This document shows, in pieces, positions 12,579 through 24,368 of a DNA stretch of 64,000 bases. The notes under the pieces were generated by a model. That model had not been told where the DNA came from. It saw nothing but the letters and a program-made list of their open reading frames with translations, and ran no database searches. The stretch spans positions 39,690,679 to 39,754,678 of the forward strand of contig NC_084462.1 of assembly GCF_027409185.1 (NCBI RefSeq), in the 5' to 3' direction. Source of the stretch: Cynocephalus volans (taxonomy: Eukaryota; Chordata; Mammalia; Dermoptera; Cynocephalidae). The position numbers and the translations under genes were made by a program. The stretch's first letter is position 1. Each line of letters starts with the position of its first letter.

Positions 12579-13504
12579 GCCTATCTTCTTATATTTTAAA
12601 TATACTTCATATATATTGAGACCAACTTTCTTTTTCTAACTGTATTTATACATACAAAAAAATGTAACTTACAAAAGATTTATTTAATGTATGCTCTTTT
12701 TTATTCCAAAGAACTGTCCTTCAATTTTAATAATCAAATCTATGAATTTTAGTTGTATAGTAAATCATTTTCCATTTTGAATAATCTTACATTCTTGCTT
12801 TTACTTTCTTTAGGTTCTTTTTTATTTTCTTTGGTTAAGTTTCTTGATTAGGAAAAATTTTTAGCTATCATTTTGAAATGTTTTCTTCTCTCTGCTCTTT
12901 CTCTCCTAGAACCATTACAAAATTTTTATTCTATCATTCATTTCTCTTCAGTCATTCATATTCCACATCTTTTTATATGTCTGCTGTAATCTGAATGACT
13001 TTCTCAGTGCTAATATCCAATTCGCTGATTCTCTCTGTTGCAATTCTATCTAATCTACAGTATACTGCATCCACTAAGGTTTATTCCTCCTTATATTATT
13101 CAGTCCTAGAATGCTTATTTGATTATTTAAATAATGTGTCTGTTATTGTTTGTATTCTTCTGTACTTGCCTTAAAGTATCTATTACTTGCTTTATTTGTG
13201 ATTGAGCATTTTAGAGATACTGAATTTCCTTTTCCTTTTTTTTCAATATTCCAAGAAATCCTTTTAGTTCTTCTAAATCAATCTAGTTCGTATGTTGCAA
13301 ATTCTATTTTTCAGCTTACTCTGACACATTGCATTTTGTTTACTAATGTCTTTGAAAAATACACATTAATTTTTTGCTATCTGGGGAAATTCTCTGTCTC
13401 GTTTTGTGATATTTTATCTAGAATGTCAAAGTTTGAATGGGAAATAGTCATTATCCACATCAGCTCCATTCACTTTACCAACCAAAATCCTTTGAATGGC
13501 TTTT

Positions 13505-13669
13505 TTTTTTTTTTTTTTTTTGACCAGTAAGGGGATTGCAACCCTCGGCACGATGTGGTCCGCACCACGCTCAGCCAGTGAGTGCTCCGGCCATCCCTAT
13601 ATAAGATCCGAACCCGTGGCCTCAGCACTACCAGCGCCACACTCTCCAAGTGAGCCACGGAGCTGGCCC
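13505..13669 (-). mobile_element. Dimeric tRNA-Ile-derived SINE with target-site duplication
   Basis: It has the same two-unit structure as the SINE at 3541-3725, with a T run on the plus strand as its tail. Flanking direct repeats of 13 bp (ttgaatggctttt) are at 13492-13504 and 13670-13682. Confidence 0.9.
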
Positions 13670-14389
13670 TTGAATGGCTTTTTTACTGGTGTGCATAACT
13701 GATATGTTATCCATGTTTTTATCCTTTTTAATGTATACCTTGAAGATAATGGATTTTCTATAGCTGATGTCTTGGCCATGTCCCATGGGTTTGGTATTTA
13801 GTGTTCTTATGGTTGTCTGTTTCTAAATCATTTGAAAATTTAGCTGTGATTTCCTCTTTAACTTAAGAATTATTAAGAAGTCTGGATTCATTAAGGGGGG
13901 AAAATAATTTCCTATTTTGCTATCCTTTTATTCTTAATTTCTAATTTTGCTGTTTTATGCACGGAAATATAGCTTGTATCATTTTTGCTTTTAGGAATGT
14001 TTGAGAATTTTCTTTGTGGCCAGACACATTATTGATTTTTGTGCTTATCTGGGCGTGGAAGGTTTCAAAAATATCTGGAGGCAAAGAGACAGAACTTTAA
14101 CTGCCTTAAAACCAAGATCAGTCCTGGCTCCCTAGAGGCTTAGCTGGCTGGCTCCAGACAATGAGTTCTGTCTGAATCCCTGAGTTAAGAAATAGGACCT
14201 CAGGAGGCTTCCTGTGCCGTCTCACTGGAGGAAGAGCCTGGACCAAAAGGAGTGCCATACCCTCCTCCCTGTGCTCTTCTCTCAAGGCTGTCTCAAAAGC
14301 CAGCACAATGATGCTCCTCATAGGGGGCTGCACTCTGGGCGTGTGCAAGGAGAAGTGTGCTGACTGAACTGCTTCACAAAGAGGAAGTG

Positions 14390-14785
14390 TCCCCCAAGAT
14401 CATGTGGGGCTTATTCTCCAATATGATATTTGAAAGGTGGGGATTTTAGGAGATGATTGGATTGTGAGAACTCTGTTCTTATGAACGGATTAATTTATTC
14501 ATGGAGTGCTGGGTTAATGGGTTATCATGGGTGTGGACTGGTGGCTTTATAAGGAGAGCAAGTGGGCACATAAAAATGCTCTTCCTCTCCTTGCCATATG
14601 ACATGCTGGGTCACCACAGGACTCTGTAGAGAGTCCCCACCATGAAGAAGGCCCTCACCAGATGTGCCCCCTGGGCCTTGGACTTCCCAACCTATAAAAC
14701 TAAAAGAAATAAATCTCATCTCTTTATAAATTACACAGTTTCAGGTATTCTGTTGTCAGCAACAGAAAACAGAATAACACAAAGT
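14390..14785 (+). mobile_element. ERVL-MaLR LTR (MST-like)
   Basis: It has 'gagatgattggattgtgaga', 'tatgaacggattaatttatt', 'ggtggctttataaggagag', AATAAA at 14708-14713 and an ending near 'cagaataacac', as expected for an MST solo LTR in the plus orientation. Confidence 0.8.
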
Positions 14786-17329
14786 GGGACCGAGTGAGGG
14801 GAAGAGGAGGAAGTGGCAGCTCTGGGTCCACTTTGAGGAAAGCAAAGGCTGAGGAGGGACGTTTAGAACTAAAAGACAGCATGGGTGTCTGGGGGTCCTG
14901 GGGCAGAAGAGCGAGACATAACAGAAGGAAAAAGGGTGAAAGCTCAATGCAAAAGCCACTTCTTGCCTGTACCCTGGACTGGCCCTTCCCATCCCGTTTT
15001 CTATGCATCCAGATGTGACTTAATGCTACTCACAGTTCCTGGGTTACAACACATAATGTCTGTTTTTTTCTGTAAATAGGCAGAGGTGATATTTGTTCAA
15101 GTAAAAGACAAAACTAAGGTGCTCCTTGGCCAGTCTCAGACGGTAGGTACGGGGTGTGCACAGTGTGCCGGTAACAGTTATGGGTGAGTTTTGTCCACGC
15201 CTATGAGGAAGTGGAGGAAAAAGAGGAGCCATAAAAGTGTAGAAATAGCAACCAGAGGCTGCGGCAAATCATGATACTCGAATTTTCCCTGGACGCCCTT
15301 TCCTGATCATTTTAAATTACAGATCACACATATGTAAACCTGGAGACTCTTTTAACGTTCCTTTTCAACTTTTACTCAGGTTTTGTCTTAGATTGTTTTC
15401 TAAACTTGGGTAACCTGCAGGTTAATTTATTTGCTTGTCGCTTTCCTGTTAGGAGCTTGACTTCGTTTCTGTTTTCATTACCAGTACACAAGAGCTTGTC
15501 CAAAATTACCTTTACCCAAATCCTACATGGATGAACTTACAGCATTTTAATAAGATGGTTCTCTGCTTTGAGAGGAAATTTACAATGGGTGAAATAAATC
15601 TCCTTATCTTCGAAGCAAAACCTCACTCGTACCAGCAGACACGCGTACAGCCATAAAGGTTGTGAATTTAGTTTGAATGTGAGACCACAGCATGTCCTTT
15701 CTGCTTGGCCACAGGATACTCCAGGATTCCTTCTGTAAAACTTCAATACTGAAGTTGTTATGCAGCATTATGTTAGATAATAAAGTGCTCCCTTTCTTCA
15801 ACTATATTCCATAAACTACTGAGATGTCAAAGTGCTCCATAAATAATACAAGTCTCTTGCCTGTTATCAATAAAAGACACTGCTAAGTGGACAGAAAATT
15901 CAACGATTCCCTTTTTTGGAGATCACAGGACACACTTAGTACAATGTGCTGACCCTGCCATCAGAAGTGATGATCTGCAGAAACTGTAGCCCAGATCCTT
16001 TCACACTGGAAAACGGAGAGCCGGCGTTTTTAATGGGAGATGCTGAATACTCGTTAAAACTCTGAGCACACTTTAGAGCTGGTCCACTGAGAAAAATTTG
16101 GAACTATTGCATCTCTTCCATGCAGAGCACACTCATTCAGCAAAAGTATTCCGAGCCAGGAATCTGAACTCTTTCAAGAGATCAGCTTGTAGTAAGGCCA
16201 AATGAACTGCAAAATCAGGGCCCAGTTTGACAGTAGTCACATTATCATTCATGATATCTCACAAATCATCATTCATGCATCTCAATTGTACCATGACAAA
16301 TACTCCGCTCAAGCAGATTCACTGTATGTCGGTGCCAGGGAAAAAGGTTTAGGAAATGCAACCTAGAGCAACAGACAACTTGGACAGTTTATAAATGCAA
16401 ATAAGATGGGGTCTTACAGGACAAGTCTGCCGGAGCCAACCAGATGTACAGGCGCCTGGGGTGGACATGCTCTCCCCAGCCCAACGTAACCTCCACTGCT
16501 CCATTTCTCAACTTTCAAAGCCCAAGTCCATACTAGTATCTCTGGTGAATTTACAGCCTCTGGTTACTGCCCACTCCCTGATTTAGGATGTTCTTCAATA
16601 GTCAGTTGATCCTATATTCTGGAAAGTTCAGTTATATGGCTTATATCGTGGACATTCTCATGACCACTCACTGTCTCTTTCTAGCTGACACACAAGCTAG
16701 ACTCTAAGCATCTTTAGAAGTCCCGTTCCACAATATGGAATCTACCTCTCACTTGTTTCTCTTCCTCAGATAGAGCCTGATTTGCCAGTTTCCTCACCTG
16801 AGCAAATCTGCCAAAAGAACTGGAAAGCTGTTAAGGGTTATTTGCCATTTTCCAATTATATGGCCCATCATGATTAGCCTCCACAATACACTAACAAGTT
16901 CCCCAAAAGAAAGGTTAATGCTACGTTCCAGAGAAGACGTACAACCCCTGTCATCCAGGTGTCCTTCTTTCCTGTTTAATTGTACCAAAATCAGCTTTGA
17001 GGCATGTTAAAACACCGGAAGCCTGGGTCTCACACCAGACCTACTAAGTTAAAATTTCTGGGGATGAGGCTCAGGGACTTTTGCTTTTCATAAGCTTCCA
17101 GATAGTTCTATATATTGTTGTTTGAGAACCACTCAGGGTAGGTTTTCTCTAAGACTCCTTTCTGCCCTGGCGTTCTGCAGTACTGGAAGCATCCTAAGAA
17201 GACGGTCGGTATGCAGCACAAAGGAAATCCAGGGGGTCTCCTCAGACCATTGCAGGACTACGCACAGGGGCTACTGGACAGGGCACAATAGGGTGGGGGG
17301 ATCATAGGGCTGGGAATTAAAGATCAACA
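14786..17329. other. Unassigned intergenic sequence
   Basis: About 2.5 kb of moderate composition with no repeat, exon or RNA gene I can name. The short frames at 14724-15079 overlap on both strands in a purine-rich stretch and look like chance. The lack of recognisable repeats makes this the longest apparently unique block downstream of the gene. Confidence 0.45.
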
Positions 17330-17500
17330 CCTTCACTTCTAGCTTTGCCATCTTAGACCAATCACTCAACCTCTCTAATTTTAGGTTCTCTATCTGCAAA
17401 ATGGGGGTAGAAACAGCTACATCCAGATTGTAGGAGGATCAAATGAAGCCGTGACAGTGCAGGAGCTTTGTATAGCAGGGCTCAATTAACACTTGAACTG
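17330..17500 (+). mobile_element. MIR SINE
   Basis: The MIR core is visible: 'gaccaatcactcaacctctc', then 'tctatctgcaaaatgggggt', then 'ggaggatcaaatgaagcc'. Confidence 0.8.
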
Positions 17501-17711
17501 TTTCATTCAGAAAATGCCAGTTCCTTTCCCATCACCATTTGTAAAATGACAGTGACAGTGACCCCTGGTTTGTGGTTGTTTTGAAAGTCACATTGGATGC
17601 ATGTGAGAGAGACTCCCTACAGGTGTCATTGTGAAGAGCAGGGCTCTGAATCCCTTTACCTGCCTTGGAAGAGGGACAAACAAGGCCACCACCTTAATCT
17701 GAGAGAAGCAT

Positions 17712-18195
17712 GGTGTGGTCAGCTGAATAATGGTCCCCTAAAATGTCCACATTCTAATCCTCAGAACCTGTGAATAGGTTACCTTGCAGGACAAAAGGGA
17801 TTCTGCAGACATGATTAATAATAAGGGCTCTGAGTTGGGAGGATGACCTGGATTATCCAGTTGACCCTAAATGTAATCATAAATACCCTTATAAGAGAGT
17901 GGCAGAGGGGGATTTGGCCACAGGAGAAGAGGCAATGTGACAACTGAAGGAGGAGAAAGGTGATGTTACACGAGGCCGGGGCCGCACACTGAGGAGGGCA
18001 GGCAGCTTCCAGACCCTAGAAAAGGTGAGGACACGGATTGTCCCTTAGAGCCTCCAGAAGGTGCCAGAGCCCACACTGTGGTTTCACAACATAAGACTCA
18101 TTTCCGAGAACCATAAGTTCTGACCACAGAATACATTTTTATTGTGTTAAGCCATCAAGTTTGTAGTACAGCAGCCACAGGAAATTGATACAGGT
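17712..18195 (+). mobile_element. ERVL-MaLR LTR (MLT1-like)
   Basis: It has 'gctgaataatggtcccctaa', 'agggattctgcagacatgat', 'ccagttgaccctaaatgtaa', 'gtgttaagccatcaagtttg' and an ending near 'ggaaattgatac', the MLT1 LTR order. Confidence 0.85.
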
Positions 18196-19242
18196 AGATT
18201 TTTAAAACAAAACTATTTTTAACTAAGTAAGGAAAGTGTTTTAATCATTTACAGGGGAAGTATCTAAAACTTTAGCAGTAGTCTGAACTCATACACGTTT
18301 ACTGCACCAACATTTACAGGGTCCCCACTAGGTGCCTGGTGTTGTTCAGGCTCATATCAGCCTGAATAGTCTACAGCTGTGGGTTGCTCCAGTCCCTTTG
18401 CCCCATCTGCAGCATCGTGGGGAGGAATGCTAAATCAGCCCCCACTGCAGGGGCTGAGCTCAGTATCTCCAGAATCAGCCACCTGGAATCCTTTCCGCAC
18501 GTGAGCTTCTCAGGGTGGCTCCAGTGGCCCTGCCCCCACAGGGCCTGCCCAGGTCAGGAGACCCAAAAAGGAAAGGGTAGGAAAGGGTTATTCTCCCATC
18601 CCTACAATTTTCTTCACTGGCTGTCCCAACCTTACTTGTTTCCTTTCTGTCTCATTTGTCCTCTTGTCCTCACTCTACTGGAATCTTATTGCCAACCTGT
18701 TGTAAAGGTTAGTTCCGTGGTAGGAACTCAGCTGATGCAACGCACTCAATACACAGAAGCCCCGGCCTAACAACAGGAAGACTGTGTAACTTACTGTCCA
18801 CACCAGGACACTTCTGCTGGACTAAGCAAGCCCTGACCAGAGGGCAGCATGGCCAGCCAGAGTGGGACCACGGCCTGAACAGGGAAGCAAGAGGACGTGG
18901 GTCCCTCCGTCAGCTCCTGCTTTCCCTCATCCACTGCAGGCCTGCCACTGTCTTGAGCTTCCAGAAGCCCTGAGGGATGGGCAGAGTCCTCCCAGGGTAG
19001 AGAAAGAGGACACAGGTTTCTTCATTCCCCTTTCTCCAAGGATGCCACCGGATTAGAGGCAGCCACTTTTCCCAGGCAGGGTGCTGGATTCCCCTGACCT
19101 GTGTGTGTGACCTACCACTCTAGCTTGTAACTACATCTGCCAAAGGAATCAGTGACTCTCTAGAAGACATCAGCAGGGATCCTCTGCCACATACACAGCT
19201 CCCAAGTTCTCTTTTAGCAATCCTCAAAGCTCCTATTTCCCA
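18196..19242. other. Unassigned intergenic sequence
   Basis: No named repeat. The 128-residue plus frame at 18384-18770 has no family motif, signal peptide or supporting context, and I treat it as chance. Confidence 0.4.
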
Positions 19243-19347
19243 GCTGGCCAGTTAGCACAGGTGGTAAGAGTGCAGCCTTATACCAACAAGGTCATGGGTT
19301 CAGATCACCAGCCACCAAAAATAAAAAAGAGTGGAGGAAAAAAAAGT
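19243..19347 (+). mobile_element. Monomeric tRNA-Ile-like SINE with target-site duplication
   Basis: It begins GCTGGCCAGTTAGCACAG, has 'ccaacaaggtcatgggttca' (B-box-like) and a CCAGCCACCAAAA start of an A-rich tail. Direct repeats of 12 bp (tcctatttccca) flank it at 19231-19242 and 19348-19359. Confidence 0.9.
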
Positions 19348-19359
19348 TCCTATTTCCCA

Positions 19360-22129
19360 AGAAAGACACCCAAAGCCCCCATGCCATTTGCAGAGCAGTC
19401 AGGAATCACAGGCCTTAGGTCCTTTTATAGACCAAGCCTCCTTAAGTTAGAGCACCACTTCCAACTACTCAGTGTTTAGTATTAGTTTTTGATGGCCTTC
19501 CCACTCTCCCTCCCTTAGGGTGGGCAAATAAACCTAGATACCCAGTGGAATTTCACAGGATATTTCATGCAGTGTGAATTTCAGACGAACAACTTTATTT
19601 TTAGTACCGGTGTGTCCCACACAATGTTTATCCCATCCTGTAGCCCTGTCTTTGCTCACCCCCTTCAGCAAAACTGGAGGAATCATTTCCAGAATCCTAT
19701 CACAATTGTATAATATCAAAAACACATGTTTAAAAGCTTTTTCTTTTTTTTAGTTGACAAGTGAAGTGGGATGGAGTGGCAATTACAGAGTGTGAAATCC
19801 AGGAAGGCAGGGTTGTCACCGAGACCAAGTGCAGTGTTGGGGTGATGTGTCTCCTCCGTGCCTCTTGCTCCTGGGAAGGAGGAAGAGGAGCCCTGTGCAG
19901 ACCTGGTGGTGACTTCCTGAAGCTTCCCTCATTCCATCACCAATTCCAGATGCCATGGCAGGAGGCTGATCGGGCATAGAAGCCGAGGCTCCAGGTCATA
20001 TGCAACAGCTCTCTGGCTTGGAACCTCCTTTAGGCACCATTATGTTGCGACTTGGAAACCAGACACTTAAAGGCAATTCTATATATTCACTTATCGTTTA
20101 TTTCTTTATGCTAACCTGTGTGTGAAGTTATTTTTTCTGCAATTCTATGAACAGGCTGGTAATGAACATCAATTGTTAATTTTTTTTTCTGTTTTCCAAA
20201 AAATGTTCTTTAAATGAAGATAAACAGTAATGGAAAGTCAGTGTAGTATGTGTCTTGGGGACAAACAGCAGGAGCCCTGGAGAGGAGGGTTTAAAGGCCT
20301 GGGTCGTTCTCATTTGTCACTAGTAGAATCATCGGATTAATGAATGAAGAAAACGATTTCCAATGCCATGAAGTTACTCCCAGTGGCAGCCAGACACCAT
20401 AAAGGAATGTCAGGATGTTCTTAGCTCAGAAGTTAAAATCCTGAGTGGTCCAGAATGCTAAGGATTAATCCAGAAGTTATTGTAGCAGAAGGCTGGTAGC
20501 CAGGTGGGAGTAGAATAAGTGAGCTATTTTACATATTTCAAAAAGCCTCCTGAAAATTAGCCCATGAATTCTTTCTGAATATATTTTAAGCAAAAATGTC
20601 CTTCAGCCAAAGACCCCCAGCAGCATGCCTGTATTTGAACAAGTTGGGCTTATTATTCCTTGGAGCAAGAGAGACCACACACGAGGCATACCAGGGCAAC
20701 CATGGGGTATCTCAGGAAGAGGGTGTTAGAAAGACCTCATTGCAGGATTTGGGCTTCTGCTGGGTGATTTGGGAGCAAGCAGGACTTCGCTCTGGATTTG
20801 ACACTGTCAGGAAGAAGGGAGGCCATGCTTGGGTATCTTAATTTTATCTAGGAGGAAGGCAGACTAGAGGCTGGCAGCAGGCTTTTATTACAAAGATGCA
20901 GCGCTCACTCACACTAGCTGGGAGGGGGGCATTGGGTCCCTCTGTTGTTCCTGTTTTGTATGTGTCAGACTTGAGAACGTGGTGGTCTTGCACTTGTCTT
21001 AATCCATCAGAGTCCCCAAATGGCCTTGCTGTTGCTGATATTCTAAGAAATTGTTTATGTTGATCAGGAGAGCACCCGGCCAGCTCCTGCATGTCAGGGG
21101 CTGCTTTTCTCTTTCTCATAACAAAGCCATAATAACCAATGCAAAATAGGAGTAAGTTTAGCTCTGTGTGTTCTTGTTTACTATGAGATTATTACTGAAT
21201 AATGCTTCATGACTTTTTTTCTTTAGAAACACTGGAAAATAATTAGTTTGGTAGAGATGATATTTCAAATTGTGGGGTGCATAAAGGAAAAGTAGTGAAA
21301 AGGTCTTGGGCTAAAGGCAATCAACTCTTGGAATATACAAATGTGCATTTTAGTGCTGCAGCCACCAAACCAAATCCCAGCAGACCACAGGAGGCTGCTG
21401 TGTCTGTCCTCATCAGTCCAGGCACTCCGACTCCCAGAGCATGCCTCCCCCAGGTAGACTCCTCAGTTGGGCTGCTCCTCTATGCAGAAGCCCCACCTAC
21501 ATCTCTCCAGCACCTCACCCCTTCCTTTATTCCATGGAACATTTCCCCACAGCCCAACTTCCCTGGAAGTGCATCCTTCCACCTCGAGGACAGTCCAAAG
21601 ATTCAGATGCCCCCTCTCACTGCTGGTCCAGATGAAATGGGTAGACCCCTCCCTGCAGCTCTAAGCACAAGCAGAAACCTAGAATAACACAAGAGGCAAC
21701 CCAGAGAACTCTGAAAGGTGGTTGGAGGAAGGTGGGCTGGTTTGGGACCCCAGAAGTGGAGACAGCCCAGCACAGAGGCAGGGAAACTTTTGTCTCCCCA
21801 CACAACAGAAGGTGACTCCAGGCAGCATCCACAGGTGGCCAGTGGGCTTCCTCGCCTTTCTGATGGAACGGGGACCCTCTGAAAATACCAGACCAGTCCA
21901 ACATCACCTGAAAGAGGATGATTCTGGTGCCCTCAGCATAAGCAGTCGGGGAGGCACTCTCCTTCCTCAAGGGCTGAGAACTCGCCTTCCCCACCAAGAG
22001 ATACCAGGTAGATGAGAGCCACCTGCAAGGGACTCCACCTGCGAAGCCTCATCCTCAGGCAGCCTGGGCCTCTGATCTCCAGCGAGAGACCGCAGGGCTC
22101 AGCAATCTTCAGCAGAGACTGTGGGGGCC
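19360..22129. other. Mostly unassigned; right part may be L1 5' UTR
   Basis: Nothing is recognised at 19360-21350. From about 21800 the G/C-richer sequence runs directly into L1 5' sequence and may be an L1 5' UTR. Short overlapping frames at 21277-21997 occur on both strands without motifs. Confidence 0.35.
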
Positions 22130-22510
22130 ACAGGGACACCAGACAAACTAAACAGAAGAAAGTAACACAGCAGACACGCTGAAAATTAGACTGTCATTGG
22201 AACCGAAGTCTACAAAATAGGCCAGGACCCACATGTCAACCCTAGACAGGCAACTGCTGGCTAACGTCAAAGATTTAACTAGGACCCAGAGTCTCCTACC
22301 ATGACAGACAAAATGTCCACAACGTAATTGAAAATTCACCTCAAAATACCAAGAATCAAGAAAATCACAACTCAAATGAGAAAGACAGTCAACCACCACC
22401 AACACTGAGATGAATCAGATGCTGGAATTATCTGACGAGGACTTGAAAGTAGCTGCCAAAAAAGAAAAAAAATGCTTCAACAATTTCGAATTCTCTTGAA
22501 ATAAGTGAAA
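22130..22510 (+). mobile_element. L1 5' region fragment (5' UTR/ORF1 border)
   Basis: The 'aactaggacccagagtctcc', 'cagacaaaatgtccacaacg' and 'tggaattatctgacgaggac' blocks are typical of old L1M 5' ends. A similar block occurs at 63190-63400. No frame remains. Confidence 0.6.
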
Positions 22511-23034
22511 CACTAGAAAATCTCAGCGCCTTTCTCGTGGCTCCGTGGCTGGCAGCTGCTTTCTGTCGTTGCTGCCTGTCACGTCTTAGAGCTCCTTCTT
22601 GCCCCTCGTGGTGGCCGAGCACCCCCTGCCCATGCACCACTCTTCCTGTGACACCGGCGACCTTCACACCGCTGGGGCGGCTTCCCCATTGGCTGACAGA
22701 GAAGCCACGCAGGGTAAAGAAAACACTCATTTGGGGAGATGGAGAAGAGAGTTTAAATCATACTCTCCTGGAAAATGCCTCGAAATCCTCTTGACATTTT
22801 TTTCCTCCTAGGTTTTTCTGTCCTGGGCTTTGATGAGTTTAATCATTCACCAGCCAAGTCTTGGCTGCAATCTTCCACCCACATTTGGCCTCCAAATCAC
22901 ACCCTATATCTCATTTTTAAAATGGGGGGAGATCCAGGTCTCCCTTCCAAACTTGCTCAGCCTCCCAGCATAGCACTAGGGTGGAAGGAGGGAGGAATAT
23001 GCTGTGTGCCCCGGTTCTTTTTCGGGAATCTAAA
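22511..23034. other. Unassigned intergenic sequence, locally GC-rich
   Basis: A GC-rich patch with several CpGs at about 22520-22710 interrupts AT-rich surroundings. I cannot name it. Frames on both strands overlap here. Confidence 0.4.
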
Positions 23035-23440
23035 CACAAGTTGAATTATACCATTGCCCTGCTCGGAACCTCACTGGCCTCCTATCTACAGGAGGAAGTC
23101 CCGGGGCCCCTCCAGTGCGCCCCTCCCCTGACTCTCTGCAGTGCTGCTTTCCTGTCCACCCTCGCCCACACTGGTCCGCCTCGCCTGACCTGTGTCCCCT
23201 CCTCGCTTTCCCAGGCCATCACCCATCACCCTCATCACAGAGCTGTCCACCAGATGTCATGCCCCTTCTTGGCTCATGTCGTGGGCATCTATTAACGTTC
23301 CCTGTTCATCTGGCTGTGCTGCTTTCCACATGCAGCAGGCCCTCTCGAACGACCCCACTGATTCCTCAGCACTCCCTGCTGAAGCCCTTCCATTTGTGAC
23401 TTGTGCTTTTCAGTATTTGGGTCCTGGAAAATATCACTAA
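23035..23440 (+). mobile_element. Possible L2 fragment
   Basis: The 'attgccctgctcggaacctc' start and the C/T-rich body resemble the region before the L2 3' end, but it is diverged and has no clear 3' terminus. Confidence 0.35.
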
Positions 23441-23731
23441 GGAGGTGACAATCGACGATGTCTCTCTACACTTTCCTTTTTCTCACCAGAGTGTGTGTTG
23501 CTGGATGTCATCATCACAGTGGCAGGAGTAGTTTGTGCAACTTCAAAGGGAAGCCTGTTGTCATAAAGCCTTAAAAAACAAGAGGGGAGGTGTGAGGGCT
23601 GGTCCTGAGGAAGATAAGCCTCGCTGGTGTTTTCCAGCTCCGGGCAGTGCTGCTGTCGCCCGGCCCGGTACTGTGCTAGTCATTCACTCTTTGAACGGGC
23701 ACAACGGGGTCTGAGTAAGACCACAGCTCGC

Positions 23732-24353
23732 GGTGCAGCCTCTATGGAAAATGGTATGGAGGTTCCTCAAACAATTGCAGATAGATCTACCATATAACCC
23801 AGCTATCCCACTGTTGGGAATATACTCAGAGGAATGGAAATCATCAAGTCGAAGGTATACCTGTTCCCCAATGTTCATCGCAGCACTCTTTACAATAGCC
23901 AAGAGTTGGAACCAGCCCAAATGTCCATCATCAGATGAGTGGATACGGAAAATGTGGTACATCTACACAATGGAATACTACTCAGCTATAAAAACGAATG
24001 AAATACTGCCATTTGCAACAACATGGATGGACCTTGAGAGAATTATATTAAGTGAAACAAGTCAGGCACAGAAAGAGAAATACCACATGTTCTCACTTAT
24101 TGGTGGGAGCTAAAAATTAATAAATAAATTCACACACACACACACACACACACAAATGGGGGGGGAAGAAGATATAACAACCACAATTACTTGAAGTTGA
24201 TACGACAAGCAAACAGAAAGGACATTGCTGGGGGGGAGGGGGAAGGGAAGAGGGAGGGAGGTTTTGGTGATGGGGAGCAATAATCAGACACAATGTATAT
24301 CGACAAAATAAAAAAATAAAATAAATAAATAAATTTTTTAAAAAATTTTTAAA
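23732..24353 (+). mobile_element. Young 5'-truncated L1 with perfect 15-bp target-site duplication
   Basis: The first 380 bp are one open frame that matches the C-terminus of L1 ORF2p, with the motifs NPAIPLLGIYSEEWKS, FIAALFTIAKSWNQPKCP and MWYIYTMEYYSAI, ending FSLIGGS and a stop at about 24113. A 3' UTR with a CA run and a G-rich purine tract follows, then an A-rich tail. Direct repeats aagaccacagctcgc at 23717-23731 and 24354-24368 are identical. The intact frame and perfect repeats suggest a recent insertion of only the last 622 bp. Confidence 0.95.
24131..24154. repeat. (CA)n in L1 3' UTR
   Basis: 24 bp of CA directly after the ORF2 stop region and before the G-rich tract. Confidence 0.9.
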
Positions 24354-24368
24354 AAGACCACAGCTCGC

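Larger units (their letters stand above)
11460..14080 (-). mobile_element. Old L1 sequence, minus orientation, carrying two SINE insertions
   Basis: This AT-rich stretch is the reverse complement of L1 coding sequence. The ORF2 reverse-transcriptase neighbourhood is at about 11800-12300 (the 'tcttgatatctattgagatg' pattern). ORF1-like sequence is at about 12830-13490, and further ORF2-type sequence at 13690-14080. The order is mixed, so several insertions or rearrangements are likely. No long frame survives. Confidence 0.65.

Noticed and set aside
19243..19347. Functional tRNA-Ile gene
   Set aside because: It has A- and B-box-like sequence but mismatched stems, an A-rich tail and target duplications, so it is a SINE.
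23733..24113. Cellular gene encoding the 126-residue frame
   Set aside because: The peptide is the C-terminus of L1 ORF2p within a truncated insertion with target duplications.
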